Positions 53,216-63,791 of a stretch of 64,000 nucleotides of DNA are shown here, piece after piece. The notes under the pieces are model-generated. The model saw only the letters and a list, made by a program, of their open reading frames with translations. It did no database searches and was not told where the DNA came from. This DNA is from Bradyrhizobium genosp. L (GTDB lineage: Bacteria; Pseudomonadota; Alphaproteobacteria; Rhizobiales; Xanthobacteraceae), in contig NZ_CP061378.1 in NCBI RefSeq assembly GCF_015624485.1, forward strand, positions 1,550,001 to 1,614,000. The letters run 5' to 3'. A program made the position numbers and the translations under genes. Position 1 is the first letter of the stretch. Each line of letters begins with the position of its first letter.

Positions 53216-53242
53216 TTAACGCTCCTTTAACCACATGCTTAA
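53216..53242 (+). promoter_or_regulatory. CtrA-type binding site before the WecG/TagA gene
   Basis: TTAA (53216-53219), seven bases, TTAA (53227-53230) is a perfect match to the CtrA consensus TTAA-N7-TTAA, and a third TTAA follows at 53239-53242 with an eight-base gap. It lies 70-85 bp before the ATG at 53299, in a suitable place for promoter control, within a GC-rich genome where TTAA is rare. Binding is inferred from the consensus only. Confidence 0.55.
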
Positions 53243-53298
53243 CCGCCCGCGCGGCACGCGATGGCCGGACCGGATATTGCAATTCAGGGCTCGCAAGT

Positions 53299-54327
53299 AT
53301 GGGAGCCCTTGGTGAGATGCTGATTCACAATCAAAAGGCCCGCGTTTCCTACGCAATTTCGCCCTCGCGATACGATCGCGAGCCGAACGGGCGTATCAAT
53401 TCGGGCACCGATGCTCCGCCTGTCCGGATTTGCAACACCTCGCGCGCCTCGCAGCCGAAGCCGTCGTCTGATGTGCCAACCCGGTCAGCGGGGTTTGGCG
53501 AGGCGGCCGGCATGCGCGAACGTCGCATCAATCCACTTGGCCGTGCCGCAACCGCCGGCATCGCGCGCGCCTCGGTGGGCGGGCTGCGGCTCGCCGTGCT
53601 CGACCTCGAGCAAACTGCGAACTTCATGATCGACATGGTGCATCCGCAGCGGCGCCTGCGCCGGCCGCTCTATCTGACCTCGGCCAACGGCGAGGTGCTG
53701 TCGCGCTGCTCGACCGAGCCGGTGACCGACAAGCTGTTCCGCGCCGCCGACCTGATCAATGCCGACGGACAGCCGTTGGTCATGATATCCCGCCTGAGGT
53801 CGTCGAAGCCGCTTCCCGAGCGCGTTGCGACCACCGACCTGTTCCACGTCGTCGCCCGCAAGGCCGAGGAACTCGGCTTGACCTTCTATTTGTTCGGCGC
53901 GGACGAGGCGGAGAACGAGGCGGCGGTCGTCAATGTCCGCCGCGCCTATCCCGGACTGAAGATCGTCGGCCGGTGCCATGGCTACCTGCGCGGCGACGCG
54001 CTGAGGTCCAAGGTCGACGAGATCAACTTGCTGGCGCCCGACATCCTCTGGGTCGCGCTCGGCGTGCCCTATGAGCAGGCCTTCGTCGAGGAATTCATGC
54101 CGCGGCTGTGCAATGTCGGCGTCATCAAGACCTCGGGCGGGCTGTTCAACTTCCTCTCGGGAAGCCGGCCGCGCGCGCCGCAATGGATGCAAGACATGGG
54201 TCTGGAATGGGCCTGGCGCATCTGGCTCGAGCCGCGCCGGCTGTTCTGGCGCTATCTGACCACCAATCCGCGCGCGCTCTATCTGCTGTTCAACCAGACC
54301 CGGTCCTCGCTCACCAAGCGGGACTGA
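53299..54327 (+). CDS. WecG/TagA/CpsF-family glycosyltransferase
   Basis: The protein has 342 residues from ATG 53299; ATG 53317 or 53512 are possible. The first ~85 residues look disordered. The GT26 domain is LTSANGEVLSRCSTEPVTDKLFRAADLINADGQPLVMISRL, LTFYLFGADEAENEAAVVNVRRAYPGLKIVGRCHGYL, and DILWVALGVPYEQAFVEEFMPRLCNVGVIKTSGGLFNFLSGSRPRAPQWMQDMGLEWAWRIWLEPRRLFWRYL. The NADGQP and GVG(V)P(K)QE-like segments are the donor-site signature. It transfers ManNAc-like or glucuronic residues to lipid-linked precursors. A CtrA-type site stands upstream. Confidence 0.92.
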   Translation: MGALGEMLIHNQKARVSYAISPSRYDREPNGRINSGTDAPPVRICNTSRASQPKPSSDVPTRSAGFGEAAGMRERRINPLGRAATAGIARASVGGLRLAVLDLEQTANFMIDMVHPQRRLRRPLYLTSANGEVLSRCSTEPVTDKLFRAADLINADGQPLVMISRLRSSKPLPERVATTDLFHVVARKAEELGLTFYLFGADEAENEAAVVNVRRAYPGLKIVGRCHGYLRGDALRSKVDEINLLAPDILWVALGVPYEQAFVEEFMPRLCNVGVIKTSGGLFNFLSGSRPRAPQWMQDMGLEWAWRIWLEPRRLFWRYLTTNPRALYLLFNQTRSSLTKRD

Positions 54328-54414
54328 GCGGCGAACTAAATACCGGCCAGTATGGCGTAGCGAATAATTAACTGCGTCTTACGAAGCTCGCGAGATCAAG
54401 GAGCACGAACTGGG

Positions 54415-55701
54415 ATGGATGGGCGCGCGCTCGACGGCACGATCTGGCAAGCGCCCGACGTCGAGGCGGGAACGTTCACGCGAACCATCATCAATTGGTC
54501 CGTCACCCTCAACGTCGTCATGTCGATGGGGCTCTTCAACACGACACTGTTGCCGCCGGCATTGACCCTGGTCCAGCAGATGGTCGCCCTCCTGATGTGG
54601 GGCGTGTTGATCTACGCCAGCCTGTTCATCCGCCCCCGGCTGCGGCTGGCGTTCAATCTCGATACGCTCTCGATCGTCGCGTTCTACGGCTTCGCCACCA
54701 TCTCCGTGTTCTGGGCCAATATGAGCGCCGAGGCGTTCATGAAGGCTGCGGCGCTCGCCATGACCACGCTCGGCGCGTTCTGCCTGATCACCCGCGTCAG
54801 CATCGATGACATCGTGAAATCGACGTCGCACGGCCTCTTCATCCTGGCCGCGGCGTCGGCGCTGTGTGCGGTGCTGTTTCCCGACATCGGCGTCGACCAG
54901 AGCTGGATGCACAAGGGGCAATGGCAGGGTGTCTACGAATCGAAGCAGACGCTCGGCTTCGTCGGTGCCTACCTGATGTTCTTCGCGTGCTATCGGAAGA
55001 TCACCGGCCAGGGATGGCTGTCGTTCCTTGTCATGTTCCTGCTGGCGTCGGCCTGCGTGCTGCTGTCCGGATCGCGCGGCGCCGGCGCGCTGGCGCTGGT
55101 GGCCTGCGCGCTGGTCCTGACCTCGCTGTGGTCGGTCCGGTGCATGCAGATCTATGCGGTGCTGCCCTGTGTCATGTGCGTCGCGGCAGCGCTCCTGATC
55201 TCCTATTTCTACGTGACCGGCTACGATTCGATCCATGTCGGCGACGCGACGATCGACTTCACCGAGCGCACTTTCATCTGGCAGTATGCCATCGGCCATT
55301 TCGACGATGCGCCGCTGCTCGGATTCGGCATCAACGGGTTCTGGACCAATCCGGCGATCTACGACTATTTCGAGCAGAACCACGGCTGGGTGCTCGACAA
55401 TTACCACAACGGCTATATCGCCGTCCTGATCGAGACCGGCTTCCTCGGCTATCTCCTGTTCACGACGAGCATCGTGCTGCTCTCCTACAAGGTGCTGCAT
55501 CTGATCGCAGCGCAGGCCATCGACCGGCTGCATTGCGCGCTGATCATCGCTTTCGTCTTCCTCAATTGCCAGACCAACTTCACCGAGACGACCTTTCTGC
55601 GCTCGACGATGTTCACGTCGGTGCTGTTCGTCGCGTTCTTTCTCGCAATTTGCCGGCCGGTGCCGCCGTCGGACTATCGTGAACCGGAGCTGCAATCATG
55701 A
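54415..55701 (+). CDS. O-antigen ligase / Wzy polymerase family membrane protein
   Basis: The protein has 428 residues with 10-12 hydrophobic helices. The large periplasmic loop includes FTERTFIWQYAIGHFDDAPLLGFGINGFWTNPAIYDYFEQNHGWVLDNYHNGYIAVLIETGFLGYLLF, in which NxHN-GYLxxLxxxGxxG is the Wzy_C/WaaL signature with its conserved His. It should polymerise or ligate lipid-linked repeat units in the periplasm. Its stop overlaps the start of the GH5 gene by four bases, so the two are translationally coupled. Confidence 0.9.
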   Translation: MDGRALDGTIWQAPDVEAGTFTRTIINWSVTLNVVMSMGLFNTTLLPPALTLVQQMVALLMWGVLIYASLFIRPRLRLAFNLDTLSIVAFYGFATISVFWANMSAEAFMKAAALAMTTLGAFCLITRVSIDDIVKSTSHGLFILAAASALCAVLFPDIGVDQSWMHKGQWQGVYESKQTLGFVGAYLMFFACYRKITGQGWLSFLVMFLLASACVLLSGSRGAGALALVACALVLTSLWSVRCMQIYAVLPCVMCVAAALLISYFYVTGYDSIHVGDATIDFTERTFIWQYAIGHFDDAPLLGFGINGFWTNPAIYDYFEQNHGWVLDNYHNGYIAVLIETGFLGYLLFTTSIVLLSYKVLHLIAAQAIDRLHCALIIAFVFLNCQTNFTETTFLRSTMFTSVLFVAFFLAICRPVPPSDYREPELQS

Positions 55702-56720
55702 CCGTTCGTGCGCGTTGGCGACGAGCCATTGGCCATCTGATTCCAGCAGTCCTCACCATCGTGCTCGCGTCGCCGGCTGATGCGGCCGGGCAGGGCGCAT
55801 CAGCCGACGCGGCGGCGTTGGGACGCGGCATCAACATCCTTGGCTATGACGGAATCTGGGACGGCTATCCGAATGCGCCGTTCCGCCTGGAGAATTTCGA
55901 TGCCATCCGTGACGCCGGCTTCTCGCATGTCCGGATCAACTTCTTCGCCTTCAGGCACATGGGTGCAGCGAACGTCGTCGACGAGGCCGTTCTGAAGCGT
56001 CTCGATAGCGTGATCGAAACGGTGCTCGCGAAGAAGCTGATTCCTATTCTCGACGAGCACGACACCGACCTGTGCCAGCGCGACGTTTCGACATGCACCG
56101 TGAAACTGACCTCGTTCTGGCACCAGGTCGGCGCACGGTATGCCGGAAAGTATCCCGGGTTGATCTTCGAGGTCTTGAACGAGCCGGGAGGACACATGTC
56201 GTCCGCGCAGTGGAACGCGCTGCTCGGCCAGTGTCTCGGTATCATCCGTGGCACCAATCCGGTGCGCAGCGTCATTGCTGCGGTGCTGAATGTCGACGAG
56301 ATGCCGATCGACGACTTGATCTTGCCGGCCGATGACCGGAACATCATCGTCACGTTCCACTATTACGCGCCTCTGGAATTCACGCACCAGGGAGCGCCTT
56401 GGTCCCGGAAGTTTTCGAAGATCGGACCGCTGCCCTGGGGCTCGGCCGAGGATGAGGCCAGGGCGGCCGCCGATTTCGACAAGGTCCGGGCCTGGTCGGA
56501 GCGCGAAAAGCGTCCGATCTATCTCGGCGAGTTCGGCGTCTACGAGCGTGCACCTGCGGACAGCCGCGCAAGATACCTGTCATTCATGGCGAGACGCGCG
56601 GAAAAATTCGGCTGGCCGTGGGCCTTCTGGCAGTTCGATCACGATTTTTCCGCGTTCGACAGCGACCGCCAGAGCTGGAAACCGGATATCCTGCGCGCGC
56701 TCATCCCTGCCACGCACTGA
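55698..56720 (+). CDS. GH5-family endoglycanase
   Basis: The protein has 340 residues with a signal peptide (MTVRARWRRAIGHLIPAVLTIVLASPADAA). The TIM barrel shows RLENFDAIRDAGFSHVRINFF near the start, the acid/base Glu162 in IFEVLNEP, FHYYAP, and the nucleophile Glu278 in PIYLGEFGVYE, all standard for clan GH-A family 5. Such enzymes in polysaccharide clusters trim or release the polymer in the periplasm, comparable in role to BcsZ or ExsH. It is coupled to the Wzy-type gene by an ATGA overlap, which suggests that it acts on the polymer made by that protein. Confidence 0.92.
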   Translation: MTVRARWRRAIGHLIPAVLTIVLASPADAAGQGASADAAALGRGINILGYDGIWDGYPNAPFRLENFDAIRDAGFSHVRINFFAFRHMGAANVVDEAVLKRLDSVIETVLAKKLIPILDEHDTDLCQRDVSTCTVKLTSFWHQVGARYAGKYPGLIFEVLNEPGGHMSSAQWNALLGQCLGIIRGTNPVRSVIAAVLNVDEMPIDDLILPADDRNIIVTFHYYAPLEFTHQGAPWSRKFSKIGPLPWGSAEDEARAAADFDKVRAWSEREKRPIYLGEFGVYERAPADSRARYLSFMARRAEKFGWPWAFWQFDHDFSAFDSDRQSWKPDILRALIPATH

Positions 56721-56808
56721 ACGCAGCACGCGCTGCCGTCGGTGCCTTGCCTAACGCGGCCGGAGCAATGATACTCCGCGGAGGCAGGCGCACAGGGAAT
56801 CAAGATCG

Positions 56809-58098
56809 TTGTCCGATATTGCGAGCAAAGACGGGCTTGACGTCAAACGCGCAGCCTTTGCGGCGACCATCGGCAACATGCTGGAGTTCTACGACTTCAT
56901 CACCTACAGCTTCTTCGCGACCGAAATCGGCCACACCTTCTTCCCGGCGCAGAGCGAATACGGCAGCCTGATGCTGTCGCTGGCGACGTTCGGCGCCGGT
57001 TTCCTGACCCGGCCGATCGGCGGCGTGGTGCTCGGTATCTTCTCCGATCGGGTCGGGCGCCGGCCGGCGATGCTGCTGAGCTTCGCACTGATGGGCTGCG
57101 CGATCCTGACCATCGCGCTGACACCCTCCTATGCATCGATCGGGGTGGTGGCGCCGATCATCGTGATCCTGGCGCGGATGGTGCAGGGATTTGCGCTTGG
57201 CGGCGAGGTCGGGCCGACCACGGCCTATCTGATCGAGATCGCAGCGCCCCGGGATCGCGGGCTGGTGGTGGCGTGGCAGCCGGCCAGCCAGGAGATCGCG
57301 GCGACCACGGGCGCGCTGGTCGGCGTCATCCTGAGCAGCACGATGGCGCCCGAGGCGCTGCAATCGTACGGCTGGCGCGTCGCCTTCCTGATCGGCGCGG
57401 TCTGCCTGCCGTTCGGCATCTGGATGCGCCGCACCTTGCCGGAGACGATCGCGCATGGCGAGCACGCTGCCGGGCCGGTGGAAAGCGCGAGCCATGTCGT
57501 GCTGGCGCGCCGGCATCTGCGCGTGATCGTGCTGGCCGTGATGATCCTGGCCAGCGGCACGATCTCGACCTATGTCACGCAGTACATGACGACTTACGCC
57601 AAGACCACGCTGCACGTGTCGCAGTCGCTGGCGTTCACCGTGTCGCTGGTCAGCAACGGCCTGCAGATCATCGGCGCCGTGCTCGGCGGCTGGCTCGCCG
57701 ACCGCCTCGGGCGCAAGCCGATCATGATCTGGCCGCAGCTCGTCGTGCTGGTGCTGACCTATCCGGCGTTCCTGTGGATCGTGCAGTCGCCGGGCGCATG
57801 GTCGCTGCTGTTCGGCTTCGGCATCCTGTCGTTCATCGGATCGCTGCCGTTCACCGCATTCTACGCCGCCTTCACCGAGGCGCTGCCGCAGAACATCCGC
57901 GGCGGCGTGTTCGCGACGATCTATGCGGTTGCGATCGCGACCTTCGGCGGCACCGCGCAGCTCGTGGTCACATGGCTGCTGCACGTGACCGGGGATCCGC
58001 TGGCGCCGTCCTGGTATCTGCTGCTCGCGGCAGCGGTCGGCATCCTCGCCATGAGCCTGATGCCCGAGACCGCGCCGGTCAAGACGGGTGAAGCGTAA
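56809..58098 (+). CDS. MFS transporter, MHS (metabolite:H+ symporter) family
   Basis: The protein has 429 residues from TTG 56809 (AGGGA about 11 bases upstream). Twelve helices are seen. AATIGNMLEFYDFITYSFFATEIGHTFFP is the MHS start, GGVVLGIFSDRVGRRPAMLLSFALMG the MFS motif A, and GGEVGPTTAYLIEIAAPRDRGLVVAWQPASQEIAATTGALVG the motif around helices 4-5. It is close in type to citrate and tricarballylate-proton symporters. The gene stands alone; it converges on the 64-residue gene with a six-base gap. Confidence 0.92.
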   Translation: MSDIASKDGLDVKRAAFAATIGNMLEFYDFITYSFFATEIGHTFFPAQSEYGSLMLSLATFGAGFLTRPIGGVVLGIFSDRVGRRPAMLLSFALMGCAILTIALTPSYASIGVVAPIIVILARMVQGFALGGEVGPTTAYLIEIAAPRDRGLVVAWQPASQEIAATTGALVGVILSSTMAPEALQSYGWRVAFLIGAVCLPFGIWMRRTLPETIAHGEHAAGPVESASHVVLARRHLRVIVLAVMILASGTISTYVTQYMTTYAKTTLHVSQSLAFTVSLVSNGLQIIGAVLGGWLADRLGRKPIMIWPQLVVLVLTYPAFLWIVQSPGAWSLLFGFGILSFIGSLPFTAFYAAFTEALPQNIRGGVFATIYAVAIATFGGTAQLVVTWLLHVTGDPLAPSWYLLLAAAVGILAMSLMPETAPVKTGEA

Positions 58099-58104
58099 GC
58101 GCGC

Positions 58105-58299
58105 TCAATCCATATCGCGGAAGGCGTGGCCGTTGGCCTCGATCTCCTTCACGATCTGGGGCGGCAGGTTGGCCTGCGCCGAGGTGCCGTCGAACACCCA
58201 ATCCTTGGCATCGGAGAGATCGGGAAGGCCGGCGCCTTTGCGGACGTAGAGACCGACCGAAGCCTTCTTCGCGTTGATGTAGAGATCGTATTCCTGCAT
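58105..58299 (-). CDS. 64-residue hypothetical protein downstream of the encapsulin gene
   Basis: ATG 58299 has a strong GGAGAGGAG ribosome site. The product begins MQEYDLYINAKKASVGLYVR and continues with KGAGLPDLSDAKDWVFDGTSAQANLPPQIVKEIEANGHAFRDMD. It reads as a beta-strand opening (EYDLYINAKKASVGLYV) and a C-terminal helix; no signal, membrane helix or encapsulin targeting peptide is present. It lies 81 bp after the encapsulin stop on the same strand, with a strong hairpin between. It could be an accessory or regulator of the nanocompartment, or simply a neighbour. I do not recognise a named family. Confidence 0.75.
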   Translation of the reverse strand: MQEYDLYINAKKASVGLYVRKGAGLPDLSDAKDWVFDGTSAQANLPPQIVKEIEANGHAFRDMD

Positions 58300-58339
58300 C
58301 AGGGTCTCCTCTCCATGTTCGCGTTTGACGGATCCTCGT

Positions 58340-58362
58340 CGCGGGCGGTGGCGCCGCCCGCG
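58340..58362 (-). promoter_or_regulatory. Intercistronic GC hairpin after the encapsulin gene
   Basis: CGCGGGCGG (58340-58348) pairs perfectly with CCGCCCGCG (58354-58362) around five bases, between the encapsulin stop and the 64-residue gene. No T-run follows on the minus strand, so it is not a classical terminator. It may stabilise the upstream mRNA or lower readthrough, giving more shell protein than downstream product. Confidence 0.5.
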
Positions 58363-58380
58363 CGATGTATGCGGCAGCGG

Positions 58381-59196
58381 TCAGCCGGCCTTCTTCGCCT
58401 CCGGCGCCAGCACCACGGAAGCCTCGCTGGTCAGCATCAGGAAGGTCATGGTCTCCTGGAAATAGAGCTGCACGGCCGTCGCCGAATGGCCGAGATAACC
58501 GATCGACAGATCCTGGCCGATCGAAAGCTGGAAGTCGCCGCCGCGGGTGGTGAGCACGACGCCGCCTTCGATCGCCGGCGCCCAGATGATCCTGTCTTCG
58601 ACCAGGCGCTGGATGTGCGTCAGCACCGGATAGCCGTCGTCGGTCGCGCCGCCGATTGCGGTATATGGCTCGGTGCCGAGCAACAGCGCGTAGGGGCCGT
58701 TGACGCCGGCCAGCCGCAGCTGGCTCACCGCCTGCGCGACCACGCTCGGGTAATTCTTGACGCTCGACGGCAGCGTCAGCACCGGGTTGCTGGAGCCCGG
58801 GCGAATGCCCTCGATGGCCGCGGCGGCGTAGCCATCGAATACCGCGCGGTCCTCGGCGAACGCGATCTTCCGCGCGGCCTCCTTCAGCGGGTCCCAGTCG
58901 GAATCATTGGAGCCGCGCTCGACATCGTCGATCGCCTGGCGCGTCAGCTCGAACGGAACGCGCAGCTCGACCAGCGGGCGGACCTCGCGCTGCCTGGCCT
59001 CGATGCCGTCGCCCGGCTTCGCGATCTGCTTGAGATGGCCGGTGCCGACCGCGGCAAAATCCGTGCCCTTCGGGCCGTCGACGTCGACGACACGGCGCGC
59101 CGCCAGATGGCGCTTCAGCGTCCGCGAAGCTTCTTCCTCGATCTGAGCCCAGGCTGCGTCCGAGACCGGGGCTAAGGCGCGATGAAGGTTGTTCAT
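58381..59196 (-). CDS. Family 1 encapsulin shell protein
   Basis: The protein has 271 residues from ATG 59196, matching the ~265-residue norm. MNNLHRALAPVSDAAWAQIEEEASRTLKRHLAARRVVDVDGPKGTDFAAVGTG is the encapsulin (linocin M18-like) N-terminus; REVRPLVELRVPFELTRQAIDDVERGSNDSDWDPLKEAARKIAFAEDRAVFDGY and GGVVLTTRGGDFQLSIGQDLSIGYLGHSATAVQLYFQETMTFLML complete the HK97 fold. It self-assembles into a protein nanocompartment. The upstream gene encodes a Dyp peroxidase with an encapsulin targeting peptide, three bases away; the ribosome site for this gene (AAGGAAG) lies inside the last codons of that peptide. Confidence 0.95.
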   Translation of the reverse strand: MNNLHRALAPVSDAAWAQIEEEASRTLKRHLAARRVVDVDGPKGTDFAAVGTGHLKQIAKPGDGIEARQREVRPLVELRVPFELTRQAIDDVERGSNDSDWDPLKEAARKIAFAEDRAVFDGYAAAAIEGIRPGSSNPVLTLPSSVKNYPSVVAQAVSQLRLAGVNGPYALLLGTEPYTAIGGATDDGYPVLTHIQRLVEDRIIWAPAIEGGVVLTTRGGDFQLSIGQDLSIGYLGHSATAVQLYFQETMTFLMLTSEASVVLAPEAKKAG

Positions 59197-59198
59197 GT

Positions 59199-60239
59199 TC
59201 AACTTCCTTTCAGTGAGCCGATCCCGAGCGAGCCGTCGGACGGCGGCATTTTGGCTGTGGGCGCCGCGTCGGCCTGATCCTCATTGGCCGGCGACGGCGC
59301 GGCAGGTGCCGCGTTCGCGGCATCCTCGAGGAACGGCGCCGACGGCACGAAGAACAGCATGCCGGTCACGGCGCGGCTGAAGTCGAGCAGGCGGTCGTAA
59401 TTGCCCGGCGGCTTGCCGATGAACATGTTCTGAAGCATCAGCTCGATCCGGTGCGGCGACCTGGCGTAGCCGATGAAGTAGGTGCCGAACTCGCCCTTGC
59501 TGATGTTGCCGAACGGCATGTTGTCGCGGACGATGTCGAGCTCTTCGCCGTTCTCCACGATGGTGGTCAGGGCGTTGTGCGCGTAGCTCGGCTTCACGCT
59601 GTCATCGAGCTCGATGTCGGACAGCTTTTTCCGGCCGATGATCTTCTCCTGCATCTCGACCGGCAGCTCATTCCACTTGCCGAGGTCGTGGAGGTATTTC
59701 TGCACGATCACATAGCTGCCACCGGCGAAGGCCGCATCCTCACCACCGATGATGGTGGCGTCGGTTGCGGCCTGGTCCTCAGGATTCTCGGTGCCGTCGA
59801 CAAAGCCGAGCAAATCGCGCTCGTCGAAATATTTGAAGCCGTGCACCTCGTCCGCCGAGGCGACCGCGTCGCCGAGCCGCGTCATGATCTGGTTCGCCAG
59901 CTCGAAGCACAGGTCCATCGGCACGGCGCGGATGTGAAACAGCAGATCGCCCGGCGTGGCGACGGCGTGATGCACGCCGTGGATCTCGCGGAACGGATGC
60001 AGATCCTTCGGCCGCGGCGCGCCGAACAGCCGGTCCCAGGCGTCCGAGCCGATCCCCATCACGCAGGACAGCCGGCCCTCGAGATCGCGAAAGCCGACGG
60101 CGCGCACCAGCGCCGCCAGATCGCCGCACAGCGATCGCACCACCCTGTCGTAAGCCGGATCCGGCTTGATCGTGACCGCAAGGAAGATGGCGGCGCGTGT
60201 CAGCTTCGCAGCGACCGGTTGCGGAACGGCTGATGGCAC
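59199..60239 (-). CDS. Dyp-type peroxidase, encapsulin cargo
   Basis: The protein has 346 residues from GTG 60239, with AAGGAG six bases upstream. The DyP fingerprint GxxDG is GFVDGTENPEDQ (Asp148 distal), haem-ligand His is in SYAHNALTT and Arg in LDIVRDNMPFGN. A linker rich in Ala/Pro leads to the C-terminal SDGSLGIGSLKGS, the classical encapsulin targeting peptide. The enzyme is thus a haem peroxidase loaded into the shell encoded next to it. Its last codons overlap the ribosome site of the shell gene, linking their translation. Confidence 0.96.
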   Translation of the reverse strand: MPSAVPQPVAAKLTRAAIFLAVTIKPDPAYDRVVRSLCGDLAALVRAVGFRDLEGRLSCVMGIGSDAWDRLFGAPRPKDLHPFREIHGVHHAVATPGDLLFHIRAVPMDLCFELANQIMTRLGDAVASADEVHGFKYFDERDLLGFVDGTENPEDQAATDATIIGGEDAAFAGGSYVIVQKYLHDLGKWNELPVEMQEKIIGRKKLSDIELDDSVKPSYAHNALTTIVENGEELDIVRDNMPFGNISKGEFGTYFIGYARSPHRIELMLQNMFIGKPPGNYDRLLDFSRAVTGMLFFVPSAPFLEDAANAAPAAPSPANEDQADAAPTAKMPPSDGSLGIGSLKGS

Positions 60240-60352
60240 GCATCTCTCCTTATCGAACTGCTTTCACGACCACGGGCGGGGGCAGGACGTCCGCAGGCGC
60301 CCAAGCATTTGGAGAGGAGCATGCCGATGGAACCTTTACAAGGGCCGGATAT

Positions 60353-60625
60353 CTAGGCTTCCGCGGAGGGCCCGATCGGCTTTCCGGATTGCTCCTCCTC
60401 GAGCGTCACCGCAATCGCGGCGTTGGCGGACAGGCGTACCTTCGTGCCTTCGACGCCGGCAACGAAGCCGAGCTCGATGTAGTGATGATGGCCCTTGTGC
60501 TGCCCATCGCCACTGTCGCTCTTCTTGAGCTTGATGCGCTTGTCCTCGACGCGGTCGACCGTGCCGACATGGACGCCGTCGGCGCCGATCACGTCCATCC
60601 CGTCCTTGATGTTGTGTTGCGACAT
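60353..60625 (-). CDS. DUF2171 (PRC-barrel-like) protein
   Basis: The protein has 90 residues. NIKDGMDVIGADGVHVGTVDRVEDKRIKLKKSDSGDGQHKGHHHYIELGFVAGVEGTKVRLSANAA matches the DUF2171 pattern (GMxVxGxDGxxVGxVDxVxxxxIKL, then HHYIPxxxVxxxxxxxVxL), a small beta-barrel of PRC type. Such proteins are often stress-induced and cytoplasmic; the role is unknown. It stands between clpB and the peroxidase gene, same direction, 94 and 113 bp from each. Confidence 0.85.
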   Translation of the reverse strand: MSQHNIKDGMDVIGADGVHVGTVDRVEDKRIKLKKSDSGDGQHKGHHHYIELGFVAGVEGTKVRLSANAAIAVTLEEEQSGKPIGPSAEA

Positions 60626-60719
60626 GGCTTCCTCCTGGTTGAAGGCCTGCTTGCATATGCTGCCGGCAGACGACGTGGCGATGACATCGCGCGCGGTCAG
60701 CGTGATCGGATGGATGGGC

Positions 60720-63332
<2,613 letters not shown>

Positions 63333-63739
63333 CGTGGCACCTCAAGGCAGAAAAATTGCTCGATTGCCGCAAGGAAGCTGTGGGCATGGCGTCGTTGGAG
63401 CTTATCGTGTGGCGGTTTCCGGGGAGTGTCAATCTCCGGCTGCCGGCCGCTTCGTGTCATCAGAATTGCAGGCGCGGATGCCGATCCGAACCATCCCGGC
63501 GACGCGACAGCTCGAGTTGACGCAGCAGACGAACAGGCGAACATCTGCGTTGCGCGTCACCATCGTCGACGTTCAACGACGGTGGCACGACGCGCGCGTG
63601 ACATCAGGCGTGGCTGAATTGTGGCGAGGTCTGGGTCGTTTCGCGTAACGCGACGCTTGTTGTGTCGCCGGCTGTGACATTTCAGTCCGGTGTAAGGTTC
63701 GGGCGCTAGCGATGACGTGCGTCGGCGTGCGCCGGCACG
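63333..63739. promoter_or_regulatory. Divergent intergenic region between clpB and the YxWxPGYW-repeat gene
   Basis: No protein-like frame is seen in this stretch. On the clpB side, minus-strand TTGACA (63427-63432) with ACGATAAG-like sequence 18-20 bases on is a possible promoter. The middle shows no repeat or hairpin of note. The EcfG-type promoter of the rightward gene begins at 63740. Confidence 0.35.
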
Positions 63740-63765
63740 GGAACCTTTGTTCCTGCATCTTCGTT
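63740..63765 (+). promoter_or_regulatory. EcfG-type general stress response promoter
   Basis: GGAAC (63740-63744), 17 bases, CGTT (63762-63765) is an exact match to the alphaproteobacterial EcfG consensus GGAAC-N16/17-CGTT. It lies 27 bp before the ATG at 63792, so the expected transcript start is about 20 bases before the gene. Position and exactness support real use under general stress. Confidence 0.75.
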
Positions 63766-63791
63766 CAAACCTCCCCAACAAGAGGCTCACA

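Noticed and set aside
58381..59196. HK97-fold protein as evidence for a prophage
   Set aside because: No portal, terminase, protease or tail genes are present, and the adjacent Dyp peroxidase carries the encapsulin targeting peptide, so it is an encapsulin shell gene.
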